Shown here: in pieces, positions 1-6,872 of the stretch | How the letters are laid out: each line of letters begins with the position of its first letter | Numbering within the stretch: the stretch's first letter is position 1 | Notes under the pieces: model-generated | Database searches by the model: none | What the model saw: only the letters and a program-made list of their open reading frames with translations | What the model was told of the DNA's origin: nothing | Translations under genes and position numbers: made by a program | Source: Dysgonamonadaceae bacterium | GTDB taxonomy: Bacteria; Bacteroidota; Bacteroidia; Bacteroidales; Azobacteroidaceae | Length of the DNA stretch: 17,343 nucleotides | Direction: 5' to 3' | Assembly (NCBI GenBank): GCA_031260235.1 | Contig: JAIRKG010000004.1 | Span: forward strand, 1 to 17,343

Positions 1-174
1 ACCTACGATGAAGATTTATCGGACGATAAATTAACGTTGTTGGGAAGCCTACGACATATTTTCTTTTTGCCCGATAGTAGCAGGCGGCTGAAATATGCGA
101 GTGAGCATATTGGGTTAAAAAATTATGTAAAACCTATATCGTCACTAATTGATAATATTCAGGCGCAGATGTAA
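1..174 (+). CDS. C-terminal end of an unrecognised protein (5' partial)
   Basis: Frame 1 is open from the first base to a TAA at 172-174 and encodes 57 residues. The translation begins TYDEDLSDDKLTLLGSLRHI and ends SLIDNIQAQM. It reads as plausible soluble helical protein, with balanced charge, regular hydrophobic residues and no low complexity. No motif allows a family assignment. A Bacteroidota-type promoter for the next gene begins about 160 bases after the stop, so this gene probably ends its own transcription unit, though no convincing hairpin terminator is visible in between. It is called a CDS because the frame is uninterrupted and stops just ahead of a promoter. The reading frame is fairly certain and the function is unknown. 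Confidence 0.6.
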   Translation, partial: TYDEDLSDDKLTLLGSLRHIFFLPDSSRRLKYASEHIGLKNYVKPISSLIDNIQAQM

Positions 175-337
175 AATCGCCCGCCTTTTGCCTTCCATTG
201 CAAACCTCCACCACATTTTGTCATCCCTGGTTTTGCTACGCAAACGATTATCCGGGCTGGCAAAACGTCATATACAGCCGGAACGTTGGCACAAGCGGCG
301 ATTTGGGAACGCGGCAAAAGTGGCAGGTTATAGAAAG

Positions 338-367
338 TTGCCGATAATAAAAAAAAAACTACCTTTG
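338..367 (+). promoter_or_regulatory. Bacteroidota-type promoter of the PD40-nfeD-floA-pdxT operon
   Basis: TTG at 338-340 (the -33 element) is followed after 19 bases by TACCTTTG at 360-367, an exact match to the TAnnTTTG -7 element of the Bacteroidota primary sigma factor. Transcription would start near 373-375, giving a leader of roughly 18 bases before the ATG at 392. The promoter lies inside the longest upstream extension of the following reading frame, so it also argues for the shorter start. Confidence 0.7.
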
Positions 368-391
368 CATATTCTAAAACAATTCGGTCGC

Positions 392-1666
392 ATGCGATAC
401 CTCTTTTTCATTTCATTATTCTTTGTTTCGGTTGTTCTTCATGCACAGACGCTTGAAGAAGCCGATGCGCTGTATGCTGCTAAAAAGTATGTAGCGGCAG
501 CGGAGATGTATGAGCAATTATACCGGTTTGACCGAGCGGCCGAATCCTGTAAAATGCAAATTTCTTTGCTTGAAAAAAGCATAAAAAATAAAAAAAAGGT
601 ACAAGCCGTAATCTCGGATTCTATAAAATATTTATCGAAAAAGACGACCGGTTTGGAAAAACTGGAAAACATGGTTCGCCGGTGCGAAGATATTCAGATT
701 ATTGACAGTATTATTGTTGATAAAAATGATTTTTTGAATGTCTATCATATAAGCGAAGACGCCGGAACACTTGCAAAAACCCAAAATTCGGTCATCTATG
801 AAAACCAGTTGAAAAACCGTCGTTTCTACGCTAAGCAAAGCGACAAAAACCGTTTCCGGTTATATACGCAAGTGAAAATACAGGGCGGGTGGTCGGAAGA
901 AAAACCGTTGAATATGTCGGTCGATTCGCTGGAAGATGACAATTATCCTTTCGTAATGGCAGACGGATTAACGATTTACTACGCATCTACAGGCAATGAA
1001 TCCATCGGCGGCTACGACCTGTTTGTCAGCCGTTACAACATAGATAATGATGCGTATTTGGCTCCGGAGCAACTCGGAATGCCTTTCAATTCAACTTATA
1101 ACGATTATATGATGGTAATCGACGAACTTAACAATATCGGCTATTTTGCGACCGACCGTTTCCTGCCGGAAGATCAGGTAATCATATACACATTTATTCC
1201 GAATGAATATCCTTTATTCATTGAAGATGACGATTTTGCGGTTTTGTCAAGCCGTGCGGGAATTAATTCCATTCGGGATACATGGCGGAAAGGAATAAAC
1301 TATCAGGCGTTGTTGCAAAAAATAAAAAAGGATATTGAAAAAAAACGTCAACCGACAATCAAAAAGGATTTTACCTTTGTGATAAACGATAAAATCGTTT
1401 ATTATACGTTGGCGGATTTTGACGACGACGGCGCGAAACAGACTTTTTTGCGTTCACAAGACCTGCAAAAGCAAATTTCAACTTTGGAAAATCAACTGGA
1501 AATGCAAAGGCGAAACTATACCGAAGGCGACGCAAACCGGAAGCAAATCCTGAAACTGTCGATTCTTGAAAAAGAATCTCAATTAGAGAATTTATATGAC
1601 ATGTTCGGGAAAACAGAGATTGAGGCAAGAAACAGGGAGATTAGTAAATTAAGAATTAAGAATTAA
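392..1666 (+). CDS. Secreted TPR/PD40 beta-propeller-like protein
   Basis: A 424-residue protein with a clean signal peptide (MRYLFFISLFFVSVVLHAQ, cleavage likely after HAQ). A short TPR-like helical segment follows (about 20-60: EADALYAAKKYVAAAEMYEQL). The middle carries PD40/TolB-like strand motifs, including DNYPFVMADGLTIYYASTG, GGYDLFVSRY and a second set ending YNDYMMVIDELNNIGYFATD. The C-terminal third is charged and probably coiled coil. This architecture is common among exported Bacteroidota envelope proteins, some of which act with OmpA-like or gliding/Por components, but no OmpA domain is seen here, so a role in the envelope is only inferred. The frame stays open upstream to 149; the ATG at 392 is preferred because it starts a signal peptide and sits just downstream of a consensus promoter. 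Only 7 bases separate it from nfeD. The precise function is unknown. Confidence 0.8.
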   Translation: MRYLFFISLFFVSVVLHAQTLEEADALYAAKKYVAAAEMYEQLYRFDRAAESCKMQISLLEKSIKNKKKVQAVISDSIKYLSKKTTGLEKLENMVRRCEDIQIIDSIIVDKNDFLNVYHISEDAGTLAKTQNSVIYENQLKNRRFYAKQSDKNRFRLYTQVKIQGGWSEEKPLNMSVDSLEDDNYPFVMADGLTIYYASTGNESIGGYDLFVSRYNIDNDAYLAPEQLGMPFNSTYNDYMMVIDELNNIGYFATDRFLPEDQVIIYTFIPNEYPLFIEDDDFAVLSSRAGINSIRDTWRKGINYQALLQKIKKDIEKKRQPTIKKDFTFVINDKIVYYTLADFDDDGAKQTFLRSQDLQKQISTLENQLEMQRRNYTEGDANRKQILKLSILEKESQLENLYDMFGKTEIEARNREISKLRIKN

Positions 1667-1673
1667 GAAACCT

Positions 1674-2138
1674 ATGGATATTATAATTGTTATCGTATTG
1701 TGTTTCATTGGAATTATCTTAATACTGGCTGAGATATTCCTGATTCCGGGACTGACGTTTACGGCTTTGGCAGGCGGTGCGTTTTCCATTATCGGTATTT
1801 ATTATGCGTTCCGGAATTTTGGCGTATTAGGCGGAAGCATTACGCTTGTTTCGACGCTGGCAATTATTGGATCTGCTTTTGTTTATTTAGTGAAGACCAA
1901 GGCATTGGATATGATTTCCCTGAAGACCGGCATTGATTCGACGGTAGCCTCCAACGATGCGGCGAACATTGCCGTTGGTGACGTGGGAATCTGTATTTCG
2001 CGCCTGAATCCGGCAGGCAAAGTTCGCGTAAACAACATCACGATGGAAGCAAAAACGTTGAGCGAATTTGTTGATGAAAACACGGAAATAGTCGTTTTGA
2101 AAGTATCACCGACACAATTAACAGTAAAAACAAAATAA
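1674..2138 (+). CDS. Short NfeD family membrane protein (partner of FloA)
   Basis: 154 residues. The first 75 or so are very hydrophobic, with about three membrane segments (starting MDIIIVIVLCFIGIILILAE), a glycine-rich turn and a further helix. A short linker leads to a small soluble beta domain (about 98-154: VGDVGICISRLNPAGKVRVN...ENTEIVVLKVSPTQLTVK), typical of the C-terminal OB fold of NfeD proteins, including the G-x-a/c-x-s-x-L-x-P-x-G-k-V motif. It lacks the ClpP-like protease domain of long NfeD proteins, so it is the short form. Members of this class sit next to flotillin/FloA genes and are thought to act with them in membrane microdomains. Here floA starts 12 bases downstream, as that pairing predicts. 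Start is the ATG 7 bases after the preceding stop. Confidence 0.88.
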   Translation: MDIIIVIVLCFIGIILILAEIFLIPGLTFTALAGGAFSIIGIYYAFRNFGVLGGSITLVSTLAIIGSAFVYLVKTKALDMISLKTGIDSTVASNDAANIAVGDVGICISRLNPAGKVRVNNITMEAKTLSEFVDENTEIVVLKVSPTQLTVKTK

Positions 2139-2150
2139 AAATTAAAAATT

Positions 2151-3146
2151 ATGATTGAAACAGCAGCTTTTCTTTGGATTATTTTGCTTATAGCGGCAGG
2201 CGTCCTGCTGTCTATATTCGTTTATTATGTGCCTTTCGTATTATGGATCAACGCAAAAGCTTCGGGAGTAAGCATCTCTTTGTTGCAACTCTTTCTGATG
2301 CGGTTGCGGAAAGTCCCGCCCCATGTGATTGTCAATGCAATGATTGAAGCGCACAAAGCAGGGTTGAAAAACATTACCCGCGACCAGTTGGAAGCGCATT
2401 ACCTGGCAGGCGGCCATGTTGAAAGGGTAGTACACGCATTGGTTTCAGCCGAAAAAGCGAACATCGATTTGACCTTCCAGATGGCAACGGCTATCGACTT
2501 GGCGGGACGCGATGTGTTTCAGGCTGTTCAAATGTCTGTAAACCCAAAGGTGATTGATACTCCGGCTATCGCGGCAGTAGCGAAAAACGGTATTCAGTTG
2601 CTGGTTAAAGCGCGTATCACCGTTCGCGCCAATATCAAACAACTGGTTGGCGGCGCGGGTGAAGAAACGGTTATCGCGCGGGTTGGCGAAGGGATTATCT
2701 CTTCGATAGGTACGGCGGAAACGCACAAGGAAGTTTTGGAAAACCCCGACAGTATTTCCAAAGTAGTTTTGAAAAAAGGGCTGGATGCCGGCACAGCTTT
2801 TGAAATCCTCTCTATTGATATTGCAGATATTGATATAGGGAAAAACATCGGCGCCGAATTACAGATGGATCAGGCGCAAGCCGATAAAAACATTGCTCAG
2901 GCAAAAGCGGAAGAACGCCGCGCAATGGCTGTCGCCCTTGAACAGGAAATGAAAGCCAAAGCGCAGGAAGCCCGCGCCAAAGTGATTGAAGCGGAAGCCG
3001 AAGTGCCGAAAGCAATGGCAGAAGCTTTCCGTTCCGGCAATCTGGGTATTATGGACTATTACAAAATGAAAAATGTGCAAGCTGATACCGATATGCGGGA
3101 AAGCATTGCGAAACCGAAAATATCAGAAAAATCAATTAAGAATTAA
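2151..3146 (+). CDS. floA: Flotillin-like protein FloA (UPF0365/YqfA family)
   Basis: 331 residues, the usual length for FloA. The N-terminus is a membrane hairpin (about 5-33: [25 protein letters not shown]). An SPFH-like domain follows, with the family-typical stretch [20 protein letters not shown] and later [20 protein letters not shown] and [11 protein letters not shown]. The C-terminal part (about 235-300) is a long Ala/Glu/Lys/Arg-rich coiled coil with EA repeats ([29 protein letters not shown]), the oligomerisation region of flotillins. FloA scaffolds membrane microdomains; the adjacent nfeD is its standard partner. The last codons are AAG-AAT-TAA within a repeated AATTAAG motif that also closes two other genes of the window. 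Co-transcribed with its neighbours. Confidence 0.95.
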   Translation: MIETAAFLWIILLIAAGVLLSIFVYYVPFVLWINAKASGVSISLLQLFLMRLRKVPPHVIVNAMIEAHKAGLKNITRDQLEAHYLAGGHVERVVHALVSAEKANIDLTFQMATAIDLAGRDVFQAVQMSVNPKVIDTPAIAAVAKNGIQLLVKARITVRANIKQLVGGAGEETVIARVGEGIISSIGTAETHKEVLENPDSISKVVLKKGLDAGTAFEILSIDIADIDIGKNIGAELQMDQAQADKNIAQAKAEERRAMAVALEQEMKAKAQEARAKVIEAEAEVPKAMAEAFRSGNLGIMDYYKMKNVQADTDMRESIAKPKISEKSIKN

Positions 3147-3168
3147 GAGGATGGCGCCCTTAATTGAT

Positions 3169-3738
3169 ATGAAGATTGGAGTATTGGCTTTGCAGGGTGG
3201 ATTTGCGGAACACATCTGCCGCCTGCAAACGCTTGGGGCAGACGCTTTCGAGATTCGGAAACAGTCGGATTTGGCGCAGCCGATGGACGGACTGATTATC
3301 CCGGGCGGCGAAAGTACCGTCATCGGGAAGTTACTAAAAGATCTGGCTATCTACGACGATTTGAAAAAGAAGATTGATAGCGGCTTACCGGTATTCGGCA
3401 CTTGCGCCGGCATGATTTTGCTGGCACGGGAAATCGCCGGAACGAAAACTGCCTGTTTCGGTTCAATCGACATTGCCGTGAAACGGAACGCCTATGGCAG
3501 GCAATTAGGCAGTTTTTTTACGGAAGCGGAAATGAAAGGTGTCGGCATCGTCCCGATGACTTTCATTCGTGCGCCTTACATCGAAACGATGGGCGCGGGG
3601 GTGGAGGTGTTGTCCGTTGTAGAGGGGCACATCGTTGCCGCCCGTGAAAAAAATGTGCTGGTTACCTCCTTTCATCCGGAATTGACTTCCGACAATCGGG
3701 TGCACCGGTATTTTTTGGAGAGGATTATCAAATCCTGA
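3169..3738 (+). CDS. pdxT: Pyridoxal 5'-phosphate synthase glutaminase subunit PdxT
   Basis: 189 residues, the normal PdxT length. This class I glutamine amidotransferase hydrolyses glutamine and passes ammonia to PdxS for vitamin B6 synthesis. The family opening [15 protein letters not shown] is present, as are GGEST (46-50), the nucleophile elbow FGTCAGM with Cys79, and the His169/Glu171 pair in TSFHPEL. The ATG at 3169 is chosen because it begins exactly at the conserved N-terminus; an in-frame ATG at 3151 would add six residues (MAPLID). The gene lies 22 bases after floA and probably belongs to the same operon. The usual partner pdxS is not in this window. The last 70 or so bases recur, degraded, ahead of the second ilvC copy. 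Confidence 0.95.
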   Translation: MKIGVLALQGGFAEHICRLQTLGADAFEIRKQSDLAQPMDGLIIPGGESTVIGKLLKDLAIYDDLKKKIDSGLPVFGTCAGMILLAREIAGTKTACFGSIDIAVKRNAYGRQLGSFFTEAEMKGVGIVPMTFIRAPYIETMGAGVEVLSVVEGHIVAAREKNVLVTSFHPELTSDNRVHRYFLERIIKS

Positions 3739-3751
3739 AAAAATTCCGTTA

Positions 3752-3787
3752 CGTCATTGCGAACTGCGTAGCAGTGAAGCAATCCGG
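3752..3787 (+). repeat. Small interspersed hairpin repeat, copy 1 (REP-like)
   Basis: A short imperfect palindrome in the pdxT-ilvC gap. The outer arms are ATTGC (3756-3760) and GCAAT (3779-3783), the inner arms CTGC (3764-3767) and GCAG (3771-3774) around GTA, followed by the tail CCGGA. Similar GTCATTGCGA...GAAGCAATCC palindromes are widespread in bacterial intergenic regions. Two further copies of this architecture lie at 9739-9767 and, inverted, at 9997-10029. The corresponding gap ahead of the second ilvC lacks it. Confidence 0.75.
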
Positions 3788-3840
3788 AAAAAGAATATAA
3801 ACTAATTATAAACATTCACTTAATTAAAAAGTAAAAATCT

Positions 3841-4887
3841 ATGGCAACAATTAATTTCGGCGGCATAAACGAACAAGTCGTTACCCGCGAAGAATTTCCA
3901 CTGGAAAAAGCAAGAGAGTTTTTAAAAGACGAAACAATCGCCGTGATTGGATACGGTGTGCAGGGTCCCGGTCAGTCTTTAAATTTGCGCGACAACGGTT
4001 TCAATGTAATCGTTGGTCAGCGCAAAGGCGGCAAAACCTGGGACAAAGCCGTTGCCGACGGATGGGTTCCCGGCAAAACGCTTTTTGAAATCGAAGAGGC
4101 TGCAAAACGGGGAACAATTATCCAGTATCTGCTTTCCGACGCGGCGCAAATCGAAGTATGGCCCCGCATCAAACCTCACCTCACAGCAGGCAAGGCATTG
4201 TATTTCTCTCACGGTTTCGGGATTACCTACAAAGAACGGACAGGCATCATTCCCCCTGCCGACATTGATGTGATTCTGGTCGCCCCGAAAGGCTCCGGAA
4301 CTTCCCTGCGCCGGATGTTCCTGCAAGGCAGAGGACTAAATTCAAGTTATGCCGTTTTTCAGGACGCTACCGGAAAGGCAAAGGAAAGAACGATTGCTTT
4401 GGGCATTGGCGTCGGGTCGGGATACCTGTTTGAAACCGACTTCAAACGCGAAGTTTATTCCGACCTGACCGGCGAACGCGGCACCCTGATGGGCGCTATA
4501 CAGGGTATCTTGCTCGCGCAGTATGAAACGTTGCGCGAAAACGGACATTCGCCTTCGGAAGCCTTCAATGAAACGGTGGAAGAATTGACGCAATCGCTGG
4601 GTCCTCTGTTCGCTGAAAACGGCATGGACTGGATGTATGCCAACTGTTCGACAACCGCGCAGCGCGGCGCTCTGGACTGGATGAAGCCCTTCCGCGATGC
4701 GACCAAACCGGTTTTTGAAAAACTGTACAGAGAAGTCGCAAATGGAAACGAGGCGCAACGGTCTATCGACGCCAATTCCAAACCTGACTATCGCGAAGGC
4801 TTGGAACGCGAACTGAAAGCGTTGCGCGAAAGCGAAATGTGGCAAACGGGCGCTGTTGTCCGCAAATTGAGGCCGGAAAACAATTAA
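3841..4887 (+). CDS. ilvC: Ketol-acid reductoisomerase (NADP+), first and probably active copy
   Basis: 348 residues, the typical Bacteroidota IlvC length. It converts acetolactate or acetohydroxybutyrate to the dihydroxy acid in valine, leucine and isoleucine synthesis, using NADPH and Mg2+. The Rossmann motif is IGYGVQGPGQ (36-45), with the cofactor-phosphate loop around GQRKGGKTW (59-67). Active-site residues expected for class I enzymes are present: His124 (FSHGFG), Lys150 (APKGSG), Asp208 and Glu212 (SDLTGE), Glu244 and Glu248 (NETVEE), Ser270 (CSTT). It stands apart from ilvD, ilvB and ilvN, which often accompany ilvC in this phylum and are not seen here. It starts 102 bases after pdxT, with a hairpin repeat in the gap and no clear promoter, so read-through from the upstream operon is possible. 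A diverged copy follows in tandem. Confidence 0.97.
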   Translation: MATINFGGINEQVVTREEFPLEKAREFLKDETIAVIGYGVQGPGQSLNLRDNGFNVIVGQRKGGKTWDKAVADGWVPGKTLFEIEEAAKRGTIIQYLLSDAAQIEVWPRIKPHLTAGKALYFSHGFGITYKERTGIIPPADIDVILVAPKGSGTSLRRMFLQGRGLNSSYAVFQDATGKAKERTIALGIGVGSGYLFETDFKREVYSDLTGERGTLMGAIQGILLAQYETLRENGHSPSEAFNETVEELTQSLGPLFAENGMDWMYANCSTTAQRGALDWMKPFRDATKPVFEKLYREVANGNEAQRSIDANSKPDYREGLERELKALRESEMWQTGAVVRKLRPENN

Positions 4888-5000
4888 TTTTGTACTCAGT
4901 TCCCTGTATATTCCAAGACACTGATTGTTCTTGCCAACGAGTTTGCATAGAAGCCGGTATAAGATGCTCTCAAATCGTCGGTCGTACTTCCTTTAGAGGT

Positions 5001-5072
5001 ACCTGTTCTCCCGAGCCGAAGCGACCCCGATTAATCATTGGTATTTTTTGGAGAAGATTATCAATTACAGGC
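5001..5072 (+). pseudogene. Degraded duplicate of the pdxT 3' end
   Basis: The sequence just upstream of the second ilvC resembles the final bases of pdxT: 5040-5064 matches 3707-3731 at all but about two positions, and more weakly matching sequence (GGTACCT against GTTACCT, then C-rich stretches) extends leftward to about 5000. No start or complete domain is present, and the frame has drifted. It is a passenger remnant of the tandem duplication that created the second ilvC. The left edge is uncertain because similarity fades gradually. Confidence 0.6.
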
Positions 5073-5115
5073 AGAATATTAAAATGCAAACAATAATAAG
5101 TGAAAAGTAAAATCT

Positions 5116-6162
5116 ATGGCAACAATTAATTTTGGCGGAGTTGAAGAACAAATTATTACCCGCGACGAATTTCCAATGCTTGAAGCACAAAAAGTTTTAC
5201 AAGATGAAGTAATCGCTATAATTGGTTACGGCATACAAGGTCCGGGACAAGCCAGGAATCTGCGCGACAATCTGTTCAATGTAATCATCGGACAGCGTAA
5301 AAATAGCCCGACTTGGGGTAAAGCAATCGGCCACGCTTGGTTTCCCGGTCGGAGGCTTTATGAAATCGAAGAAGCCGTCCGGCGCGCGACATTTATCGTG
5401 TATCTGCTTTCCGATGCGGCGCAAGTCGAAGTATGGCCCCGCATCAAACCTTACCTGACGTCATGCAAGACGCTTTGTTTCTCTCACGGCTTGGGGCTTG
5501 CTTACAGGGACAGGACAGGCATCATTCCCCCTGACGACATTGATGTGATTATGGTTGCACCGCAAGGCCCCGGAATTTCCCTGCGCCGGATGTTCATGCA
5601 AGGTAAAGGAATAAATTCGAGTTTCGCCGTTTATCAGGACTTCACCCACAAAGCGAAGCAAAAGGCGATTGCCTATGGCATCGGCATCGGTTCGTCCAAT
5701 CTGTTTGAAACCACTTTCAAACGCGAAGCGTTTTCCAATTTGACCGGCGAACGCGGCACGCTAATGGGCGCTATACAGGGCATCTTGCTCGCACAGTATG
5801 AAACGTTGCGCGAATACGGGCATCCGCCTTCGGAAGCTTTCAACGAAACGGTGGAAGAGCTGACGCAATCTCTGATGCCGTTATTTGCCGAAAAAGGAAT
5901 GGACTGGATGTTCGCTAACTGTTCGACAACCGCACAGCGCGGTGCTTTGGACTGGATGAAGCACTTCCACGACCTGAACAAACCGCTTTTTGATAAACTG
6001 TACAGGAAAGTTGTCCTCGGCGAAGAAGCGGAGCGAGCAATCGAAGCTAATTCCAAACCCGACTATCGCGATGCTTTGGATCTCGAACTGAAAGCATTGC
6101 GCGAAAGCGAAATGTGGCAAACAGGTGCTATGATCCGCAAGTTGCGTCCGGAAAACAGTTGA
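5116..6162 (+). CDS. IlvC paralogue with substituted catalytic residues, possible pseudoenzyme
   Basis: 348 residues, collinear with the first copy without gaps; my hand count gives about 253 identical positions (73%). The dinucleotide motif IGYGIQGPGQ, His124, Glu212, Glu244, Glu248 and Ser270 are kept. Two residues that are nearly invariant in ketol-acid reductoisomerases are changed: Lys150 is Gln (APQGPG instead of APKGSG) and the Mg-ligand Asp208 is Asn (SNLTGE instead of SDLTGE). The cofactor loop also differs (GQRKNSPTW). Residues 211-280 are about 93% identical to copy 1, while 1-200 are about two-thirds identical. The frame is intact, so it is not a simple decaying pseudogene. Normal KARI activity is doubtful; a structural or regulatory partner of IlvC, or a new activity, are possibilities. 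It probably shares a transcript with its neighbours, since no promoter is evident. Confidence 0.9.
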   Translation: MATINFGGVEEQIITRDEFPMLEAQKVLQDEVIAIIGYGIQGPGQARNLRDNLFNVIIGQRKNSPTWGKAIGHAWFPGRRLYEIEEAVRRATFIVYLLSDAAQVEVWPRIKPYLTSCKTLCFSHGLGLAYRDRTGIIPPDDIDVIMVAPQGPGISLRRMFMQGKGINSSFAVYQDFTHKAKQKAIAYGIGIGSSNLFETTFKREAFSNLTGERGTLMGAIQGILLAQYETLREYGHPPSEAFNETVEELTQSLMPLFAEKGMDWMFANCSTTAQRGALDWMKHFHDLNKPLFDKLYRKVVLGEEAERAIEANSKPDYRDALDLELKALRESEMWQTGAMIRKLRPENS

Positions 6163-6206
6163 TTTTGTACTCAGTTTCCTAATCATTATTAATTATTTAA
6201 ATAGTT

Positions 6207-6821
6207 ATGACAAAAAAAGTTTTATTAAAACCGGCAATTTTCGCCGTATTCGGTTTAACGGTATTATTGTGTATAAGTTTCGCTGGTTGTAAAACCGACG
6301 ACGAAATCATTGGGTACGCCAGCCGCCTGCGCACGGCGCGAGAAACTCTCCAAGACAGCATCGTTTTATCCGCCCACGCCACGATGAATGGAACCAACCT
6401 GACTAAACTCGAACGTGGATGTCCGGTTAAGTTCTATTTCTCGTGGATAAACGGCGATACGGTGAACCTGCAAATCCGTGATTTCCACGTGGGGAAAATG
6501 CCGCTCAGCCTCTCGTTTTCAATCAACCTGAAGTTTATGGATTTGAACGACTGGGACAAAGACGAATACACCGGCTCCGGCTGGATAAAATTTGTGGGCG
6601 ACGGCGGAGTAAGCACGATGAGTGGCACCGAAAGAGACGGAAACGGAATCGTAACCGGCTATTTCAATGCCAACACAAAGGAAATAGAGTTTGTAACCGA
6701 TTTCAATGTTGCGTCCGTTACGCTTGACGTCTATCAGCAGTCGATAGATTTTGGTCGCATGGCTAACTACAACGATGAACTCGCCGAATATGAAAGCGCC
6801 CTTGCCGCATTAGGACAATAG
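6207..6821 (+). CDS. Putative lipoprotein of the haem-uptake operon (DUF4903-like)
   Basis: 204 residues. The lipoprotein signal has a lysine-rich start, hydrophobic core IFAVFGLTVLLCISF and lipobox FAGC with Cys28 as the lipidated residue. The mature part is mostly beta with a hydrophilic, glycine-rich middle (WIKFVGDGGVSTMSGTERDG) and a C-terminal helix (YNDELAEYESALAALGQ). I tentatively relate it to the DUF4903 lipoproteins of Bacteroidales; that is from memory and not proven by a motif. The gene is followed after 51 bases by a HmuR-like receptor and then hmuY, so it probably encodes an accessory surface lipoprotein for haem capture or receptor function. The start ATG at 6207 has an A/T-rich leader and begins directly with the signal peptide. 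Confidence 0.75.
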   Translation: MTKKVLLKPAIFAVFGLTVLLCISFAGCKTDDEIIGYASRLRTARETLQDSIVLSAHATMNGTNLTKLERGCPVKFYFSWINGDTVNLQIRDFHVGKMPLSLSFSINLKFMDLNDWDKDEYTGSGWIKFVGDGGVSTMSGTERDGNGIVTGYFNANTKEIEFVTDFNVASVTLDVYQQSIDFGRMANYNDELAEYESALAALGQ

Positions 6822-6862
6822 TTACAAGTCGGCTTCGTGGCTATTTACTATTCACTTGTAAC
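6821..6862 (+). repeat. Inverted repeat in the lipoprotein-hmuR gap
   Basis: GTTACAAGT (6821-6829) and ACTTGTAAC (6854-6862) are perfect 9-base inverted arms around a 24-base loop. The left arm begins at the last base of the lipoprotein stop codon, and the right arm ends 10 bases before the hmuR start at 6873. CTATTTACT is also directly repeated (6841-6849 and 6862-6870). The RNA hairpin would occupy nearly the whole intercistronic gap and could tune hmuR expression. No U-run follows, so it is not a standard terminator. Confidence 0.6.
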
Positions 6863-6872
6863 TATTTACTCA

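Larger units (their letters stand above)
3661..4905 (+). repeat. Tandem duplication, unit 1 (pdxT 3' end + ilvC + 3' flank)
   Basis: The segment from the pdxT 3' end through ilvC to about 4905 recurs as 5001-6180. Flanking noncoding sequence matches as well as the genes: TTTTGTACTCAGTTCCCT after the first ilvC matches TTTTGTACTCAGTTTCCT after the second, and GGTATTTTTTGGAGA plus GATTATCAA at 3707-3731 matches 5040-5064. The ilvC start codons and the 3' flanks are both offset by 1275 bases, while the pdxT tails are offset by 1333. Unit 1 therefore carries 58 more bases between pdxT and ilvC, where a hairpin repeat lies. The left boundary is approximate. Confidence 0.75.
5001..6180 (+). repeat. 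Tandem duplication, unit 2 (pdxT remnant + ilvC paralogue + 3' flank)
   Basis: Second unit of the tandem duplication. It begins with the degraded pdxT tail, continues through a leader whose last bases (AAAAGTAAAATCT before the ATG) match the leader of unit 1 (AAAAGTAAAAATCT), includes an intact ilvC paralogue, and ends at the shared flank TTTTGTACTCAGTTTCCT. Compared with unit 1 it lacks 58 bases between the pdxT end and ilvC. The two coding regions align without any insertion or deletion. Confidence 0.75.

Noticed and set aside
149..391. N-terminal extension of the PD40 protein by 81 residues
   Set aside because: It runs through a consensus promoter and places basic, low-complexity sequence ahead of a perfect signal peptide starting at 392.
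3151..3168. Alternative pdxT start at 3151
   Set aside because: It would add MAPLID before the conserved [10 protein letters not shown] start; possible but less likely.
4885..4892. Promoter -7 element TAATTTTG at the ilvC stop codon
   Set aside because: The nearest upstream TTG is only 15 bases away, the matching site in unit 2 is TGATTTTG, and no gene follows at a suitable distance.
4839..5096. 85-codon plus-strand frame between the two ilvC genes
   Set aside because: It overlaps the end of ilvC in another frame and crosses the degraded pdxT tail; the translation is Cys/Arg-rich and unconvincing.
6182..6200. Fur box ahead of the haem operon (AATCATTATT)
   Set aside because: Only one half-site matches; the other half is absent, and the region is A/T-rich enough to produce this by chance.
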